In this document: positions 15,780 to 23,642 of the stretch, piece after piece
How the letters are laid out: every line of letters begins with the position of its first letter
How positions within the stretch are numbered: the stretch's first letter is position 1
Assembly: GCA_938045565.1 (NCBI GenBank)
Contig: CALIAZ010000013.1
Coordinates: forward strand, 1 to 34,636
Reading direction: 5' to 3'
From: an uncultured Atopobium sp.
Lineage (GTDB): Bacteria; Actinomycetota; Coriobacteriia; Coriobacteriales; Atopobiaceae
Length of the DNA stretch: 34,636 bases
Position numbers and translations under genes: made by a program
The notes under the pieces: generated by a model
Database searches by the model: none
Told to the model about the DNA's origin: nothing
The model's input: only the letters and a program-made list of their open reading frames with translations

Positions 15780-15853
15780 TCTATAATCAGACGCAGAAAG
15801 CATTTCCTCTTATGGCACTCTGCAATTTGATTCTCTAACTTTTGAACATAGAT

Positions 15854-15882
15854 GCTGGGCGCTCACAGACACCCAGCTTTTT
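15854..15882 (+). terminator. Terminator after the helicase gene
   Basis: GCTGGG and CCCAGC arms with a 12-base loop followed by TTTTT. The methyltransferase gene therefore probably has its own promoter or depends on read-through. A CTTCTC-AC-GAGAAG dyad (15890-15903) overlaps the next ribosome site. Confidence 0.65.
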
Positions 15883-15910
15883 GTACGCACTTCTCACGAG
15901 AAGGACCATC

Positions 15911-17230
15911 ATGAAGCAACTCCGCCCTTATCCACAGGTTATTATCACCAAGAAAGCTGCTCGCGCACTTGCAGGCGGACATCCTTGGGTCTTTGAGGGC
16001 GAGGTTATCCGTGTAGAGCCGTCTCCAGAAAGCGGCAAGCATGCCCAAAATGGTTGCATCGTTGATGTCTTTGAAGAGAACGGCACCTACCAGGGAACTG
16101 GTCTTCTGTCAGAAATGAGCAAGATTCGCGTCAGAATTGTGACAAGAAACGCCAACGATAGGCTCAATGAAGCGTTTTGGAGTCGCAAGATTAGCTGGGC
16201 ATGGGAGCACCGTAAGACCACTATGGGAAACCGCGCTCTACCAGGGGCTGAGCCTGACACCAATTGTTGCCGCGTCATCTTCTCTGAGGCCGACGGTTTT
16301 CCTGGCTTAATCGTTGACCGCTACGAGAATGTGCTTGTGGGGCAGGTAGGAACCGTTGGTATGGAGCATCTACGTGATGTCATCTACCCGCTGCTACTTG
16401 AAATTTTCTCTGCAGACGGCCAGGTAATCGATGGCATCTACGAAAGAAACGATTCTCCTTCGCGCCTTAAAGAGGGACTTCCACAATATAAAGGCTGGTG
16501 GACAGGCTCTTCACTGGACGAGAATAGCTTGATTGCAGAAAGCCTCCTTTCCCTGCCTTCAACTCATGTTCTTGCAACCGAAAACGGACTCAAATTCAAC
16601 CTTGACCTAGAGAACAGCCAGAAAACCGGCTTTTTCTTAGATCAAAAATATAACCGTCGAGCAGTCCGCCAGCTTGCACGAGGCCGCCGTGTACTGGATT
16701 GCTTCTGCCACGTTGGTCCTTTTGGTCTTAACGCCGCAGCTGGTGGAGCAGAATTTGTCCGCTGTGTAGATGTCAGCCAAACCGCCATTGACCTTGCACG
16801 CCACAATGCAGAGCTCAACAACTTGGCAGATTGTATGGACTTTACCTGTGCAAACGTTCTTGAATACCTACCAGAGTTAGCGCGAGACCGCACTCAGCTC
16901 AAAGCAGAGGGAGGTCCGTTTGACCTCATCATTCTGGATCCACCCGCATTCACTAAGACACGCGACAAGGTTCGAAGCGCTATGCGTGGCTATAAGGAAA
17001 TCAACGCTGCGGCCATAAAACTGTTACCCCGAGGTGGCTACTTGGCAACTTGTTCCTGCTCACACTTCATGACCAGAGATCTTCTCGCCCAGGCAATTGC
17101 TGAGGCAGCTCACCATACCAACATGCAGCTCAAACAAATTGAAGAGCGACAGCAAGCTCCTGACCACCCAATTCTTTGGGGTGTTCCCGAGAGTCATTAT
17201 CTTGATTTCTTCATTTTTCAGGTAGTTTAA
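15911..17230 (+). CDS. RlmI-type class I SAM-dependent rRNA (cytosine-C5) methyltransferase
   Basis: 439 residues from the ATG at 15911 (MKQLRPYPQVIIT), with GAGAAGGA upstream; the longer frame to 15842 crosses the previous terminator. An N-terminal PUA domain (about 1-80: ITKKAARALAGGHPWVFEGEV) is followed by a linker with FSEADGFPGLIVDRYENVLVGQ. The Rossmann methyltransferase domain has ENSQKTGFFLDQKYNR, the SAM loop VLDCFCHVGPFGLNAA, DVSQTAIDLAR, LDPPAFTKTRDK, and TCSCSHFM. E. coli RlmI modifies C1962 of 23S rRNA. The same site is likely but not proven here. It converges on tadA with only ten bases between. Confidence 0.88.
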   Translation: MKQLRPYPQVIITKKAARALAGGHPWVFEGEVIRVEPSPESGKHAQNGCIVDVFEENGTYQGTGLLSEMSKIRVRIVTRNANDRLNEAFWSRKISWAWEHRKTTMGNRALPGAEPDTNCCRVIFSEADGFPGLIVDRYENVLVGQVGTVGMEHLRDVIYPLLLEIFSADGQVIDGIYERNDSPSRLKEGLPQYKGWWTGSSLDENSLIAESLLSLPSTHVLATENGLKFNLDLENSQKTGFFLDQKYNRRAVRQLARGRRVLDCFCHVGPFGLNAAAGGAEFVRCVDVSQTAIDLARHNAELNNLADCMDFTCANVLEYLPELARDRTQLKAEGGPFDLIILDPPAFTKTRDKVRSAMRGYKEINAAAIKLLPRGGYLATCSCSHFMTRDLLAQAIAEAAHHTNMQLKQIEERQQAPDHPILWGVPESHYLDFFIFQVV

Positions 17231-17240
17231 AACCCAAATC

Positions 17241-17735
17241 TTATTTGCTTTTGCGACGCTCTTTAAAGAACGCTTTGAGCTGGGCAGATGCCTCGTCTGC
17301 TAATACTCCGCCTGAGACTGCAAACTCGTGATTAAGTCTTGGATCACCGCTCACGTCAAACAACGTGCCCGTTGCGCCACCCTTGGGATCAAACGCGCCA
17401 AACACGCAGCGATCAATACGAGCATTGACCATCAATCCTGCACACATCAAGCAAGGTTCCAGCGTCACGTAAACCGTACAGCCCGAAAGCCTCCAGCGGC
17501 CAAGCTTTTTTGAAGCCTCTTGCATGGCGAGAAACTCAGCGTGTGCAGAAGGGTCATTATCTATCTCACGGCGATTATGTGCAACGGCAATAACCTCTCC
17601 ATCGCACACTACAACTGCGCCGATAGGCACTTCTCCTATCTGAGCTGCAAGTTCTGCCTGTTCAAGAGCAAGTTTCATGTACTTCTGATCAAGAGCAGCC
17701 TGTGGGGTCAAAGGCTCTTGCGCTTCGTCGCTCAT
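17241..17735 (-). CDS. tadA: tRNA-specific adenosine deaminase TadA
   Basis: Deaminates A34 of tRNA-Arg(ACG) to inosine. 164 residues, as usual. The zinc site and catalytic glutamate are His65-Ala-Glu67 in SAHAEFLAM and Cys95/Cys98 in EPCLMCAGLMVNARI. The ends VPIGAVVVCDGEVIAVAHNRRE and FGAFDPKGGATGTLFD also fit TadA rather than guanine or cytosine deaminases. GAGGAG precedes the start. The gene overlaps nothing and converges with the methyltransferase gene, with no visible terminator between them. Confidence 0.92.
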   Translation of the reverse strand: MSDEAQEPLTPQAALDQKYMKLALEQAELAAQIGEVPIGAVVVCDGEVIAVAHNRREIDNDPSAHAEFLAMQEASKKLGRWRLSGCTVYVTLEPCLMCAGLMVNARIDRCVFGAFDPKGGATGTLFDVSGDPRLNHEFAVSGGVLADEASAQLKAFFKERRKSK

Positions 17736-17783
17736 AGCTGCTCCTCACTTGTCTGCTTGTCGCCGTAAATCTTACGGAGTTCT

Positions 17784-17804
17784 GTCACGAACCCGTCACG
17801 AACC
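17784..17804. repeat. Direct repeat GTCACGAACC, 11-bp period
   Basis: Two exact copies (17784-17793 and 17795-17804) one helical turn apart, in the spacer between tadA and tRNA-Ser. It may be an activator site or a slippage product. Function unknown. Confidence 0.4.
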
Positions 17805-17883
17805 TGACACTAATTTGTCTTCATTTAATTATGAAGCAAAAACCTAACTCGCTAAATCCCCTACTCGCAAAAAACTGAATTAT

Positions 17884-17901
17884 GCGGTAGGATATTACCG
17901 C
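17884..17901 (+). promoter_or_regulatory. Inverted repeat directly before tRNA-Ser
   Basis: GCGGTA-GGATAT-TACCGC, perfect 6-bp arms ending three bases before the tRNA. The central GGATAT/TAGGAT may be the -10 element, which would place a dyad over the promoter. It could also be a processing hairpin of the tRNA leader. Confidence 0.35.
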
Positions 17902-17904
17902 TTT

Positions 17905-17997
<93 letters not shown>

Positions 17998-18186
17998 TTT
18001 GGCAGTCCTCAAGTTTGCACCTTTCTTATATTGTTCAGCTTTACTTCCAGAACACGCCTTCCATCTCACGTCATTTCTAGCTCAACGTTCTTCTCGCCAG
18101 TGTGTGGACGAGCATTCCATTTACCAAAAGACTCGTTAGCAAGTTAAAAGCTTTAATCAAAAACGCCTTAGATTTTTAGTTTTGGG

Positions 18187-18231
18187 TATAATTAACCTGT
18201 CCAAATGGATGACTGACACAGGATTGTCAGT
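18187..18231 (+). promoter_or_regulatory. lemA promoter -10 and leader hairpin
   Basis: TATAAT (18187-18192) has no convincing -35. Downstream, ACTGACA-CAGGAT-TGTCAGT (18212-18231) is a perfect 7-bp dyad ending four bases before the GAAAGG ribosome site (18236), so it may be an operator or a hairpin that modulates initiation. The rest of 17996-18248 contains a TTCTCGCC word (18091-18098) and no gene. Confidence 0.5.
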
Positions 18232-18248
18232 GATTGAAAGGATTTAGC

Positions 18249-18791
18249 ATGATTATTGCCGCAGTTGTAGTTATTGTCCTTCTGGTTTTCTGGGCCATTA
18301 GCATTCACAACAACATCATCCGCGCAAGCAACAGGTGCGATAACGCTTGGGCAGCTATCGATACGCAGCTTCAGCGTCGTAACGATCTGATCCCTAACCT
18401 GGTCAACACTGTTAAGGGTTACGCAACTCACGAGTCTAAGACTTTTGAGGCAGTCACCTCTGCTCGTGCTGCAGTCGCAAACGCTCGCACTCCTGAAGAG
18501 AAGATGCAGGCTTCCGGCACTCTTTCCAACGCTCTGACCAACCTGTTTGCTGTTGTTGAGAACTACCCAGAGCTCAAGGCTAACCAGAACTTCCTGGAGC
18601 TCCAGGCAGAGCTTACTGACACCGAGAACCGCCTCAGCTACGCTCGTTTGAGCTACAACGACGTTGTTATGAACTACAACAACATCATCGCTGTTTTCCC
18701 AAACAACCTTCTTGCTGGTGGACGTTCCCCACGTACAAGCTTCCAGGTTACCGACGAGTCTGCTCGTCAGGCACCAAACGTACAGTTCTAA
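18249..18791 (+). CDS. lemA: LemA-family membrane protein
   Basis: 180 residues, the usual LemA length. It has an N-terminal membrane segment (2-18, IIAAVVVIVLLVFWAIS), then NNIIRASNRCDNAWAAIDTQLQRRNDLIPNLVNTVKGYATHE, the hallmark LemA block. The rest is a long four-helix coiled coil ending with ELQAELTDTENRLSYARLSYNDVVMNYNN and FPNNLLAG. The start at 18249 follows GAAAGGATTT. LemA proteins have no established biochemical role; they expose a helical bundle outside the membrane and are often paired with a TPM or HtpX gene. Neither is present here, so this copy is monocistronic and closed by a terminator. Confidence 0.95.
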   Translation: MIIAAVVVIVLLVFWAISIHNNIIRASNRCDNAWAAIDTQLQRRNDLIPNLVNTVKGYATHESKTFEAVTSARAAVANARTPEEKMQASGTLSNALTNLFAVVENYPELKANQNFLELQAELTDTENRLSYARLSYNDVVMNYNNIIAVFPNNLLAGGRSPRTSFQVTDESARQAPNVQF

Positions 18792-18822
18792 GAGCTGTTT
18801 CGTTTACACTTTGTACCAGTAC

Positions 18823-18860
18823 AGCCCGGTATCTGCATTCACGCAGGTACCGGGCTTTTT
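18823..18860 (+). terminator. lemA terminator
   Basis: AGCCCGGTAtCTGC and GCAGgTACCGGGCT arms (one mismatch) around ATTCAC, followed by TTTTT. Confidence 0.9.
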
Positions 18861-18992
18861 ATGTGCGCGTTACCTCGCGGATTGAGATGGCCGTTCGCTT
18901 GCCGCACATTATCCACTCGCTGGCGCGTCGCCTGTACGCCGCTCGTGCGTCTGCGGTAGCCAAATCCGAGCAGCTAGATTATGTGAAGAGTC
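18861..18992. other. Gene-free spacer after lemA
   Basis: About 130 bases of GC-rich sequence (for example GCTGGCGCGTCGCCTGTACG) with no supportable gene or repeat, leading into the mgtE-like promoter. With the leader it forms a 447-base stretch without coding sequence. Confidence 0.5.
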
Positions 18993-19022
18993 TTTACAGC
19001 CTCGCAGGAAAATCGTTAGAAT
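18993..19022 (+). promoter_or_regulatory. Promoter of the MgtE-like/NRMT operon
   Basis: TTTACA (18993-18998), 18-base spacer, TAGAAT (19017-19022). Predicted start near 19029, leaving about 210 bases of untranslated leader. Confidence 0.6.
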
Positions 19023-19028
19023 AGCTAC

Positions 19029-19238
19029 ATCTGTGAATTGTCCTCGCAAGCACAATTCACGTTCTATTGGATAAAGAGAAAGGTCAGCATGAAACCTCGA
19101 CCTCACAGTCGCTGACCTCTTGCGGTGTGCCGATTTGCACCGTGAGGGGTGAAATCGCAATGCAGTCCCCGTGGCAAATACGCGGAGTTTCTCGCCCAAA
19201 GCCACGCTTTAGTCTTCGGACGCATGTAAGGAGCACAC
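19029..19238 (+). promoter_or_regulatory. Long structured leader, candidate metal-responsive riboswitch
   Basis: About 210 bases between promoter and ATG, with nested complementarity. GTGAATTGT/ACAATTCAC (19033-19041 with 19052-19060) and AGGTCAGC/GCTGACCT (19081-19088 with 19111-19118) are perfect helices of 9 and 8 bp. CGGTG/CACCG (19123-19127 with 19138-19142) forms a hairpin whose loop holds CGATTT (19131-19136). That loop can instead pair with AAATCG (19152-19157). GGGG (19146-19149) can pair with CCCC (19167-19170). No intrinsic terminator is seen, so control would be translational or Rho-based. The placement before a magnesium transporter recalls the M-box, but I could not match its conserved core. 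Confidence 0.5.
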
Positions 19239-21125
19239 ATGATTTATCTTTCCCAGTTAATGGGTAATCCGGTTCTAGATTCAGAAGGCGAGAAGATAGG
19301 TTCTGTCTCTGACCTTGGAATTGCTACCGGAGAAGTTTTTCCTCGCATCACTTCCCTTGCTTTTATGGGCCCTGGCCGCACGCCAATGATGATTTCTTGG
19401 CGCAAGTATGTTGATACCTACGACGAGGACGTCATCAGGCTCAAGGTACCTTCAACTGAGATTCGTTTCTCGTACCTGCAGCCTAACGAAGTCCTTCTGG
19501 CCCGAGATATTCTAAACAAGCAGATTGTTGATACGCGCGGCATTCGTGTTGTCCGCGTAAACGACCTCAAGCTTTCCGATACCAGCTCAACGCAGCTGCG
19601 TCTTCTGGGCGCAGAGGTTGGCGCACGCGGTCTGCTGCGCAGCCTTTCTCCCCAGCTAGAGCACCTGGTTACCCGCATTGCGCGCGCTATGGGTCACCCC
19701 ATGCAGGAGCGCATCATTGCGTGGAGCTACATGGACCTGGTTGAGCGCGACCTCTCCAACGTTAAGCTCTCCGTTTCCCACAAGACTCTGGACGAGCTGC
19801 ACCCTGCTGACGTCGCTGACATCATCGAGCGCCTGGACTCTCGCCTGCGTAGTCAGGTGTTTGCCCAGCTTGATGACGAGCAGCGAGCCGGCGCAATGGC
19901 AGAGTTCAACGACGACGCCATGGCAGTTGAGCTCATCGGTGGCCTGAACGAAAAAGAAGCGTCCCGCATCCTGTCCGAGATGGATCCAGACGATGCAGCT
20001 GAGCTTGTCTCCGAACTGAGCTACGACCGTGCCGAGAAACTCCTGCGCTTGATGGGCGTTAAGGAGCAGCGCGCTATTAGGCAGCTGCTGGGATACCGCG
20101 AGTACACCGCCGGCCGTATTATGACGTCCGAGGCGCTTTCTGTTCCTGAAGACCAGACCGTTGCGTACGCCTTTGATCGCCTGCGCAACTTGGATGAGGA
20201 TTTTGAGACCGTCCGCTATCTCTACCTTACTGACGAGGATGGCCGCCTGTCCGGAACCGTTACCTTGAACCGCCTGATTGTCTCCGAGCCAGAAACTCGT
20301 CTGGAGGAGATTGCCAATAAGAACCTGGTCACAGCCTCACCAGAAGACGACCAGGAGGACGTTGCTCGCAACATTGCAAAATACAACCTGCTGGCCATGC
20401 CTGTTGTTTCTGACGACAACCGCCTGCTAGGTATTGTTACCGTCGACGACGCTCTTGACGTTCTGGAAGAGGAGCACGCCGAGGACCTGCAGATTGCTGG
20501 TGGCGGCAGAAGCGATTCCGATTCTGGCGACCGTGGCCGCAACATTATTTGGTTCCTCCACCGCAACCTCTGGCTCCTGTTCTGGGTAGCCTCCGTTGTA
20601 GGTGCTGCCTTTGTAGTAACGGCTGCAACGTCCAATCCAACTATGGGCATTTTCGCAGCTCTTTGCACCATTACTATGCCAATCTCGCTGAACTTGAGCG
20701 AGAATACCGTCAACTACGTGACAAACTTCTTCCTGACAGATGATCCTGGCAGCGAGAAGTCTCCTTCTATCTTGGGCTTTGCGTTCCGCTCGCTTCTGTT
20801 GGGTCTTCTGGTTAGTGGCCTCATTTGCATCCTTGGCGCCGCTGCCCATGCCCTGCTAGAAGCGCTATTCCACCCATACGACCCAAGCGTAAGCGAGCTT
20901 TATGCCGCACTCTTTGACCAGACGCTCATCCAAATCTTTGGCGCAGCAGCTGGCTCCACGCTTATTTCCTTCCTGCTTACCCCAATTTTCTTGGCTGTAC
21001 TTCGCCATCGTGATGAGAATAACCAGGAAACCTCAGGTCTCACGCTTACGCTGATTTCCATGAGCCTTTCGGTGGTGACATTCTTCGTCCTCTCTTACGC
21101 TCTCTCGCTTGTAGGTGTGATGTAA
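19239..21125 (+). CDS. Divergent MgtE-like protein: PRC-barrel, MgtE-N, CBS pair and membrane domain
   Basis: 628 residues. Order: PRC-barrel-like start (about 1-75, GNPVLDSEGEKIGSVSDLGI), a second PRC-like unit (about 85-125, DTRGIRVVRVNDLKL), MgtE-N helical superhelix (about 180-290, LHPADVADIIERL, LSEMDPDDAAELVSEL), two CBS domains (about 295-415, GRIMTSEALSVPEDQTV and LLAMPVVSDDNRLLGIVTVDDALDVLEEE), and a membrane domain of about five helices (about 440-628). The cytoplasmic part is that of the magnesium sensor of MgtE. The membrane part lacks the GGNxGTQ-type signature and has Ser (TLTLISMSLS) where the pore-lining Asp is expected. It may be an altered channel or a regulator of its partner. 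It starts after AAGGAG, has a long leader, and its stop abuts the next start. Confidence 0.85.
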   Translation: MIYLSQLMGNPVLDSEGEKIGSVSDLGIATGEVFPRITSLAFMGPGRTPMMISWRKYVDTYDEDVIRLKVPSTEIRFSYLQPNEVLLARDILNKQIVDTRGIRVVRVNDLKLSDTSSTQLRLLGAEVGARGLLRSLSPQLEHLVTRIARAMGHPMQERIIAWSYMDLVERDLSNVKLSVSHKTLDELHPADVADIIERLDSRLRSQVFAQLDDEQRAGAMAEFNDDAMAVELIGGLNEKEASRILSEMDPDDAAELVSELSYDRAEKLLRLMGVKEQRAIRQLLGYREYTAGRIMTSEALSVPEDQTVAYAFDRLRNLDEDFETVRYLYLTDEDGRLSGTVTLNRLIVSEPETRLEEIANKNLVTASPEDDQEDVARNIAKYNLLAMPVVSDDNRLLGIVTVDDALDVLEEEHAEDLQIAGGGRSDSDSGDRGRNIIWFLHRNLWLLFWVASVVGAAFVVTAATSNPTMGIFAALCTITMPISLNLSENTVNYVTNFFLTDDPGSEKSPSILGFAFRSLLLGLLVSGLICILGAAAHALLEALFHPYDPSVSELYAALFDQTLIQIFGAAAGSTLISFLLTPIFLAVLRHRDENNQETSGLTLTLISMSLSVVTFFVLSYALSLVGVM

Positions 21126-22493
21126 ATGGCGCGAGAGAACGTAAAGGTAAACGACACAGCTGCAGAACTGGGAGCTATTGTCGAGCAGGACGCTGCTAAC
21201 CAGCTTCCTGCAGGCGACGGTAGTGTTGTCGAGCAGGGCAAACGTGCGTCTAAAGAGAAGGCTCCGGTCAACAAAAACAGCCTCAAGTACATCTTGATGG
21301 CAATGGGCCCCGGTCTTCTCGCCGCATTTGCTGGTAACGACGCCGGCGGCATTGCAACCTACTCCAGCGCAGGAGCAACGTTTGGCTACTCGCAGCTGTG
21401 GACCGTGCCACTCATGTGCTTCCTGCTGATTGTTGTTCAAGAAACTGCAGCTCGAATGGGCTGTGTCACCGGTAAAGGCATTGCATCGCTAGTCCGTGAG
21501 CGCTTTGGTATCCGCCTGTCCACGCTAGCAATGGGCGCGCTGCTGCTCTCCAACATTGCTGTTACCTTCTCAGAATTCGCAGGTATTGCGTCCAGTATGG
21601 AACTCTTTGGCATCCCAACGTACGTCTCGGTGCCCATCAGTGCGCTGATGGTGTGGCTCCTAACTGTTGGTGGATCGTACCGCCGCATCGAGAAGATTCT
21701 GCTGGCAATTAGCTGCATTTTTGTCACGTACGTGGTGGCCGGTGTGCTGGCTCAGCCTAACTGGGGAGAGGCCCTGCGTGTCACCATCATTCCGCAGCCT
21801 TCCGCCGATCCGTCCTACATTTCGCTGCTGGTCGCAAACATTGGTACCACCATCAGCCCGTATATGATCTTCCTGGTTGCATCAAATGTTGTCGAGAAAA
21901 ACCTGGATACCAGCGACATTCCCGCACAGCGTGCAGACAATGTTGCCGGCGCCGTCCTGGCTGAGGTCATTACCTGGTTCATCATGCTGACCACGGGTGC
22001 GGTGCTCTTCCCTCGTGGAATCTCTGTTGACTCCGCTGCCGACGCTGCTCGCGCCCTTGAGCCACTTGCTGGTCAGTACGCAAGTACGCTCTTTGCACTG
22101 GGTATGGTTGGCGCGTCCTTCCTTGCAGCATGCGTTCTACCAGGCATTACCGCAAGCGCTATCTGCGAGGCATTTGGTTGGGAGCGTGGAGCCGACCGTA
22201 GCTGGCAGGAAGCCCCTGTCTACCACGGCATTATTACCACCGTGCTGGTTATTTCTGCGCTGGTTGTTTTGATTCCAGGCATGAGCCTCTTTGGTATCAT
22301 GATGGCCGCCCAGGTCATCAACGGTATTTTGTTGCCGATTCTGCTCATCTTTATGGTTATTATCGCGGCCGACAAACACATCATGGGCAAGTACGCCAAC
22401 GGCCGTATCTGGAACGCGCTGACTTGGTTTACCATCGTCACCGTTATCATCCTGACCATTGTGATGTTCATTCTGCAGGCCATGGGATTGTAG
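21126..22493 (+). CDS. NRAMP-related magnesium transporter (NRMT-type SLC11 protein)
   Basis: 455 residues, with a 50-residue cytoplasmic tail and about eleven membrane segments of the LeuT fold. The ATG follows the previous stop with no gap, so translation is coupled. Ordinary NRAMP transition-metal carriers have DPGN in helix 1 and MPHN in helix 6. Here helix 1 reads GNDAGGIA (Asp72, Gly75 in place of Asn) and helix 6 reads ISPYM (Ser244 in place of Met, Met247 in place of Asn). Loss of the thioether ligand is what marks the magnesium-transporting branch first shown for an Eggerthella lenta protein. Magnesium rather than manganese is therefore predicted. A bidirectional terminator follows. 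Confidence 0.85.
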   Translation: MARENVKVNDTAAELGAIVEQDAANQLPAGDGSVVEQGKRASKEKAPVNKNSLKYILMAMGPGLLAAFAGNDAGGIATYSSAGATFGYSQLWTVPLMCFLLIVVQETAARMGCVTGKGIASLVRERFGIRLSTLAMGALLLSNIAVTFSEFAGIASSMELFGIPTYVSVPISALMVWLLTVGGSYRRIEKILLAISCIFVTYVVAGVLAQPNWGEALRVTIIPQPSADPSYISLLVANIGTTISPYMIFLVASNVVEKNLDTSDIPAQRADNVAGAVLAEVITWFIMLTTGAVLFPRGISVDSAADAARALEPLAGQYASTLFALGMVGASFLAACVLPGITASAICEAFGWERGADRSWQEAPVYHGIITTVLVISALVVLIPGMSLFGIMMAAQVINGILLPILLIFMVIIAADKHIMGKYANGRIWNALTWFTIVTVIILTIVMFILQAMGL

Positions 22494-22518
22494 CAAGCGT
22501 CACGCAACTGCAACACAA

Positions 22519-22550
22519 AAAGGGCGAGAAGATCGGTCTTCTCGCCCTTT
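22519..22550. terminator. Bidirectional terminator with a GGCGAGAA/TTCTCGCC pair
   Basis: Perfect 14-bp arms AAAGGGCGAGAAGA and its complement around TCGG, between the convergent NRMT and PRC-barrel genes. It contains word copies at 22523-22530 and 22539-22546. Confidence 0.88.
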
Positions 22551-22575
22551 ATTTTATGCGATTAACTGCGGCTTA

Positions 22576-23577
22576 TTACTTGCTTGCCTTATCGAACTCA
22601 TCCTTGAAGTCAGAGAACATCTTGCCCATTCGACCAAGCTGCATGCCAAAGCCCTTGGCTGCCTTGTTAGCGGTGGCCCGTGCTGACGATTTGCTTGCGG
22701 GCTTAGCGTCGGACTTACTAGCAGCGGATTTGTCTGCGACGGCCTTTTCTGCGACGGCCTTTTCTGCGGCGGCCTGCTCCTCTGGAGATGGCTTCTCGAG
22801 GTGAACATCCTCTGCGGCAACCGGCGCTGGTCGCTCGGAATCATCTTCTGCATCGGGTTCGGTAGCATCTTCGATGGCACGCTTTGCCTTGGCCAGTGTC
22901 TTACCCAGGGCAAACGCGCCCTTCTCGGTAGCCTCTGCAACAGCTTTGCCAGCCTTAGCCGTGGCCTCGGAAGCTTTAGCGGCTGCCGCTGCATAACCCT
23001 CGCCCGCCTTTGCCGCAAGACCGCCGGTGAGCTGAGCGTCTGCTGCCTCATCGGAGAGGACCATTGCACCGTTGGAGTAGCCAAGCAGCCACTCTGACTT
23101 GATGGCAAAGGAGCCCACCAGCGCCTCTGATCCGGCGTCGTCTCCCACAAGAAATGCCGAAACCACGCCCGTGGCCTGGTCAAACTCAGCGCCCCTCACG
23201 TAGCCCAAGCTCTTTCCGCTTTTGGTTCGAGCTTCCATGCCATGCCACAAAATGCACGCATCAAAATCTAAGTTCAAACGCTTAATTGCTGCTTTATCAA
23301 CGTTATTCTCGGGATCTTTTACGCAAAGACCCAGCTCGATGGTCTCTAGAGACTCTAACGTAACAAAAGCGTCGTCCTGCTTGATCATGCCAGCAATATC
23401 GGGCTTCTGAACCATCACGCCCACTACCTGCGAAGGCTGGCCCTGTTTGAATGGCGCAAAAACCACATTGTGGATCTTTCCTAGCTTGGAAAAACGTTCT
23501 TCTCCCGCGTGTTTACCCTTTGTAGCAGGCTTTTTGGGGAGAAGAACTTTTGCGCCAAGGAGCTCGGTTGTTTTCAC
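22576..23577 (-). CDS. PRC-barrel protein with alanine/lysine-rich C-terminal tail
   Basis: 333 residues. The N-terminal half (1-190) contains two PRC-barrel-like units: ELLGAKVLLPKK...GKIHNVVFAPFKQGQPSQVVGVMVQ, and GKSLGYVRGAEFDQATGVVSAFLVGDDAG. The C-terminal part (about 195-330) is low-complexity and helix-forming, with AEKAVAEKAVADKSAASKSDAKP reminiscent of histone H1-like tails, interrupted by an acidic stretch (EDATEPDAEDDSE). There is no membrane segment. PRC barrels serve as small binding modules in RimM, photosynthetic reaction centres and, here, the MgtE-like protein on the other strand. Function unknown. It follows the ytxH terminator, so it may have its own weak promoter. Confidence 0.7.
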   Translation of the reverse strand: MKTTELLGAKVLLPKKPATKGKHAGEERFSKLGKIHNVVFAPFKQGQPSQVVGVMVQKPDIAGMIKQDDAFVTLESLETIELGLCVKDPENNVDKAAIKRLNLDFDACILWHGMEARTKSGKSLGYVRGAEFDQATGVVSAFLVGDDAGSEALVGSFAIKSEWLLGYSNGAMVLSDEAADAQLTGGLAAKAGEGYAAAAAKASEATAKAGKAVAEATEKGAFALGKTLAKAKRAIEDATEPDAEDDSERPAPVAAEDVHLEKPSPEEQAAAEKAVAEKAVADKSAASKSDAKPASKSSARATANKAAKGFGMQLGRMGKMFSDFKDEFDKASK

Positions 23578-23592
23578 GTGAAACCTCTCTAT

Positions 23593-23621
23593 AAAAAACG
23601 GGACGTCCTGAGGCGTCCCGT
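23593..23621 (-). terminator. Terminator after the ytxH-like gene
   Basis: On the minus strand ACGGGACG and CGTCCCGT pair around CCTCAGGA, followed by TTTTTT. It lies between the YtxH and PRC-barrel genes and would separate or attenuate them. Confidence 0.88.
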
Positions 23622-23642
23622 CACATTGCTTGTAAGCGAGGC

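Noticed and set aside
17231..17240. Terminator between the convergent methyltransferase and tadA genes
   Set aside because: Only ten bases separate them and no dyad with T-run is present nearby.
19029..19238. Known M-box magnesium riboswitch
   Set aside because: I could not find its conserved GAGGCUCCU and related loops, so I call only a structured leader.
21126..22493. Manganese/iron NRAMP (MntH) label
   Set aside because: The DPGN and MPHN metal-site motifs are both substituted.
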